From the NCBI GenBank assembly GCA_937871935.1, contig CALMQI010000080.1:1-44557 (forward strand): a stretch of DNA of 44,557 nt, written 5' to 3'. Positions 43,983 to 44,557 of this stretch are shown here, in pieces; within the stretch, counting starts at the first letter, position 1, and the number at the start of each line of letters is the position of its first letter. The notes under the pieces are model-generated. The model did no database searches. It worked only from the letters and a program-made list of their open reading frames with translations, and had not been told where the DNA came from. The stretch is from an uncultured Burkholderiales bacterium (GTDB lineage: Bacteria > Pseudomonadota > Gammaproteobacteria > Burkholderiales > Burkholderiaceae_C). Both the position numbers and the translations under genes were made by a program.

Positions 43983-44557
43983 CTATTCCTTCTGGTTGTC
44001 CAGCTTGGCGCGCAGCAGGGCGCCCAGGCTGGTGGTGCCGGCCGTCTCGCGCTCGTTGCTCTGTGACAGACGCTGCATGGCCTCCTGCTGGTCGGCCTGG
44101 TCCTTGGCCTTGATCGACAACTGGATCGAACGCGACTTGCGATCGACGTTGATGATCATGGCATTGACCTCGTCGCCTTCCTTCAGCAGGTTGCGCGCGT
44201 CCTCGACCCGGTCGCGGCTCAACTCGCTGGCGCGCAGGTAGCCGGTCACGTCGGCATTGAGCTGGATCTCGGCGCCGCGCGGATCGACGGTCTTGACCTT
44301 GCCGGTCACCAGTGCGCCACGGTCGTTGACCGACACGAAACTGGTGAACGGGTCCTGGTCGAGCTGCTTGATGCCCAACGAGATGCGCTCGCGCTCGATG
44401 TCGATGCCCAGCACCAGCGCGTCGACCTCCTGGCCCTTCTTGTAGTTGCGCACGGCGGTCTCGCCGGGCTCGTTCCACGACAGATCCGACAGGTGCACGA
44501 GGCCGTCGATGCCCTGGGCCAGGCCGACGAACACGCCGAAGTCGGTGATCGACTTGA
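43983..44557 (-). CDS. rpsA: 30S ribosomal protein S1, N-terminal part beyond right window edge
   Basis: S1 repeats: [84 protein letters not shown]. Confidence 0.95.
   Translation of the reverse strand, partial: KSITDFGVFVGLAQGIDGLVHLSDLSWNEPGETAVRNYKKGQEVDALVLGIDIERERISLGIKQLDQDPFTSFVSVNDRGALVTGKVKTVDPRGAEIQLNADVTGYLRASELSRDRVEDARNLLKEGDEVNAMIINVDRKSRSIQLSIKAKDQADQQEAMQRLSQSNERETAGTTSLGALLRAKLDNQKE

Noticed and set aside
1-44557. Search for defence, toxin-antitoxin, retron, prophage or IS modules
   Set aside because: No reverse transcriptase, Cas, integrase, transposase, restriction or toxin-like translation seen; nearly all space is taken by housekeeping or envelope genes.
1-44557. tRNA/rRNA genes
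   Set aside because: No cloverleaf/TTCGAATC-type T-loop sequences or rRNA segments noticed between genes; a tRNAscan/Infernal run would be needed for certainty.

Overview
GC-rich chromosomal segment that looks betaproteobacterial (Burkholderiales-like, judged from gene order and protein style). It is almost fully packed with protein-coding genes. From left to right: argD (partial), DUF3579, rpsT, murJ, sirB1-like; a tightly coupled run of AI-2E/PerM, hda, HAD phosphatase, pcnB, folK, DUF486 and a deoxynucleoside kinase; a DUF47-pit phosphate transport pair; the rpsP-rimM-trmD-rplS operon; NUDIX, CobD/CbiB-like, rsgA, phhB, M48 protease, orn, FKBP, gluQ; a divergent LysR/pirin pair; an alpha/beta hydrolase; trhO/dnaE back to back; a small secreted protein; a patatin. 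The last 14 kb is an envelope-polysaccharide/LPS-core region: several glycosyltransferases, a methyltransferase, a GMD-like dehydratase, split hldA/hldC, waaF, GT25, DUF4254, waaC, lapB, lapA. It ends at ihfB and rpsA (partial). I saw no tRNA, rRNA, CRISPR array, IS element, prophage or recognisable defence system. The most interesting non-coding signals are: (i) a recurring TAnAAT-like -10 element 5-11 nt from the start codon, suggesting leaderless or near-leaderless transcripts, including a compact divergent trhO/dnaE promoter pair; (ii) a family of GC-rich intergenic repeats with CCCC-(T/C)(T/C)GA-GGGG-like cores; (iii) a terminator-like hairpin in the argD leader; (iv) structured leaders before rpsP and DUF47-pit; (v) a LysR-type operator candidate before pirin. 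The best protein lead is the DUF4254 gene translationally coupled to waaC. All family assignments are from reading the translations by eye; no searches were run.
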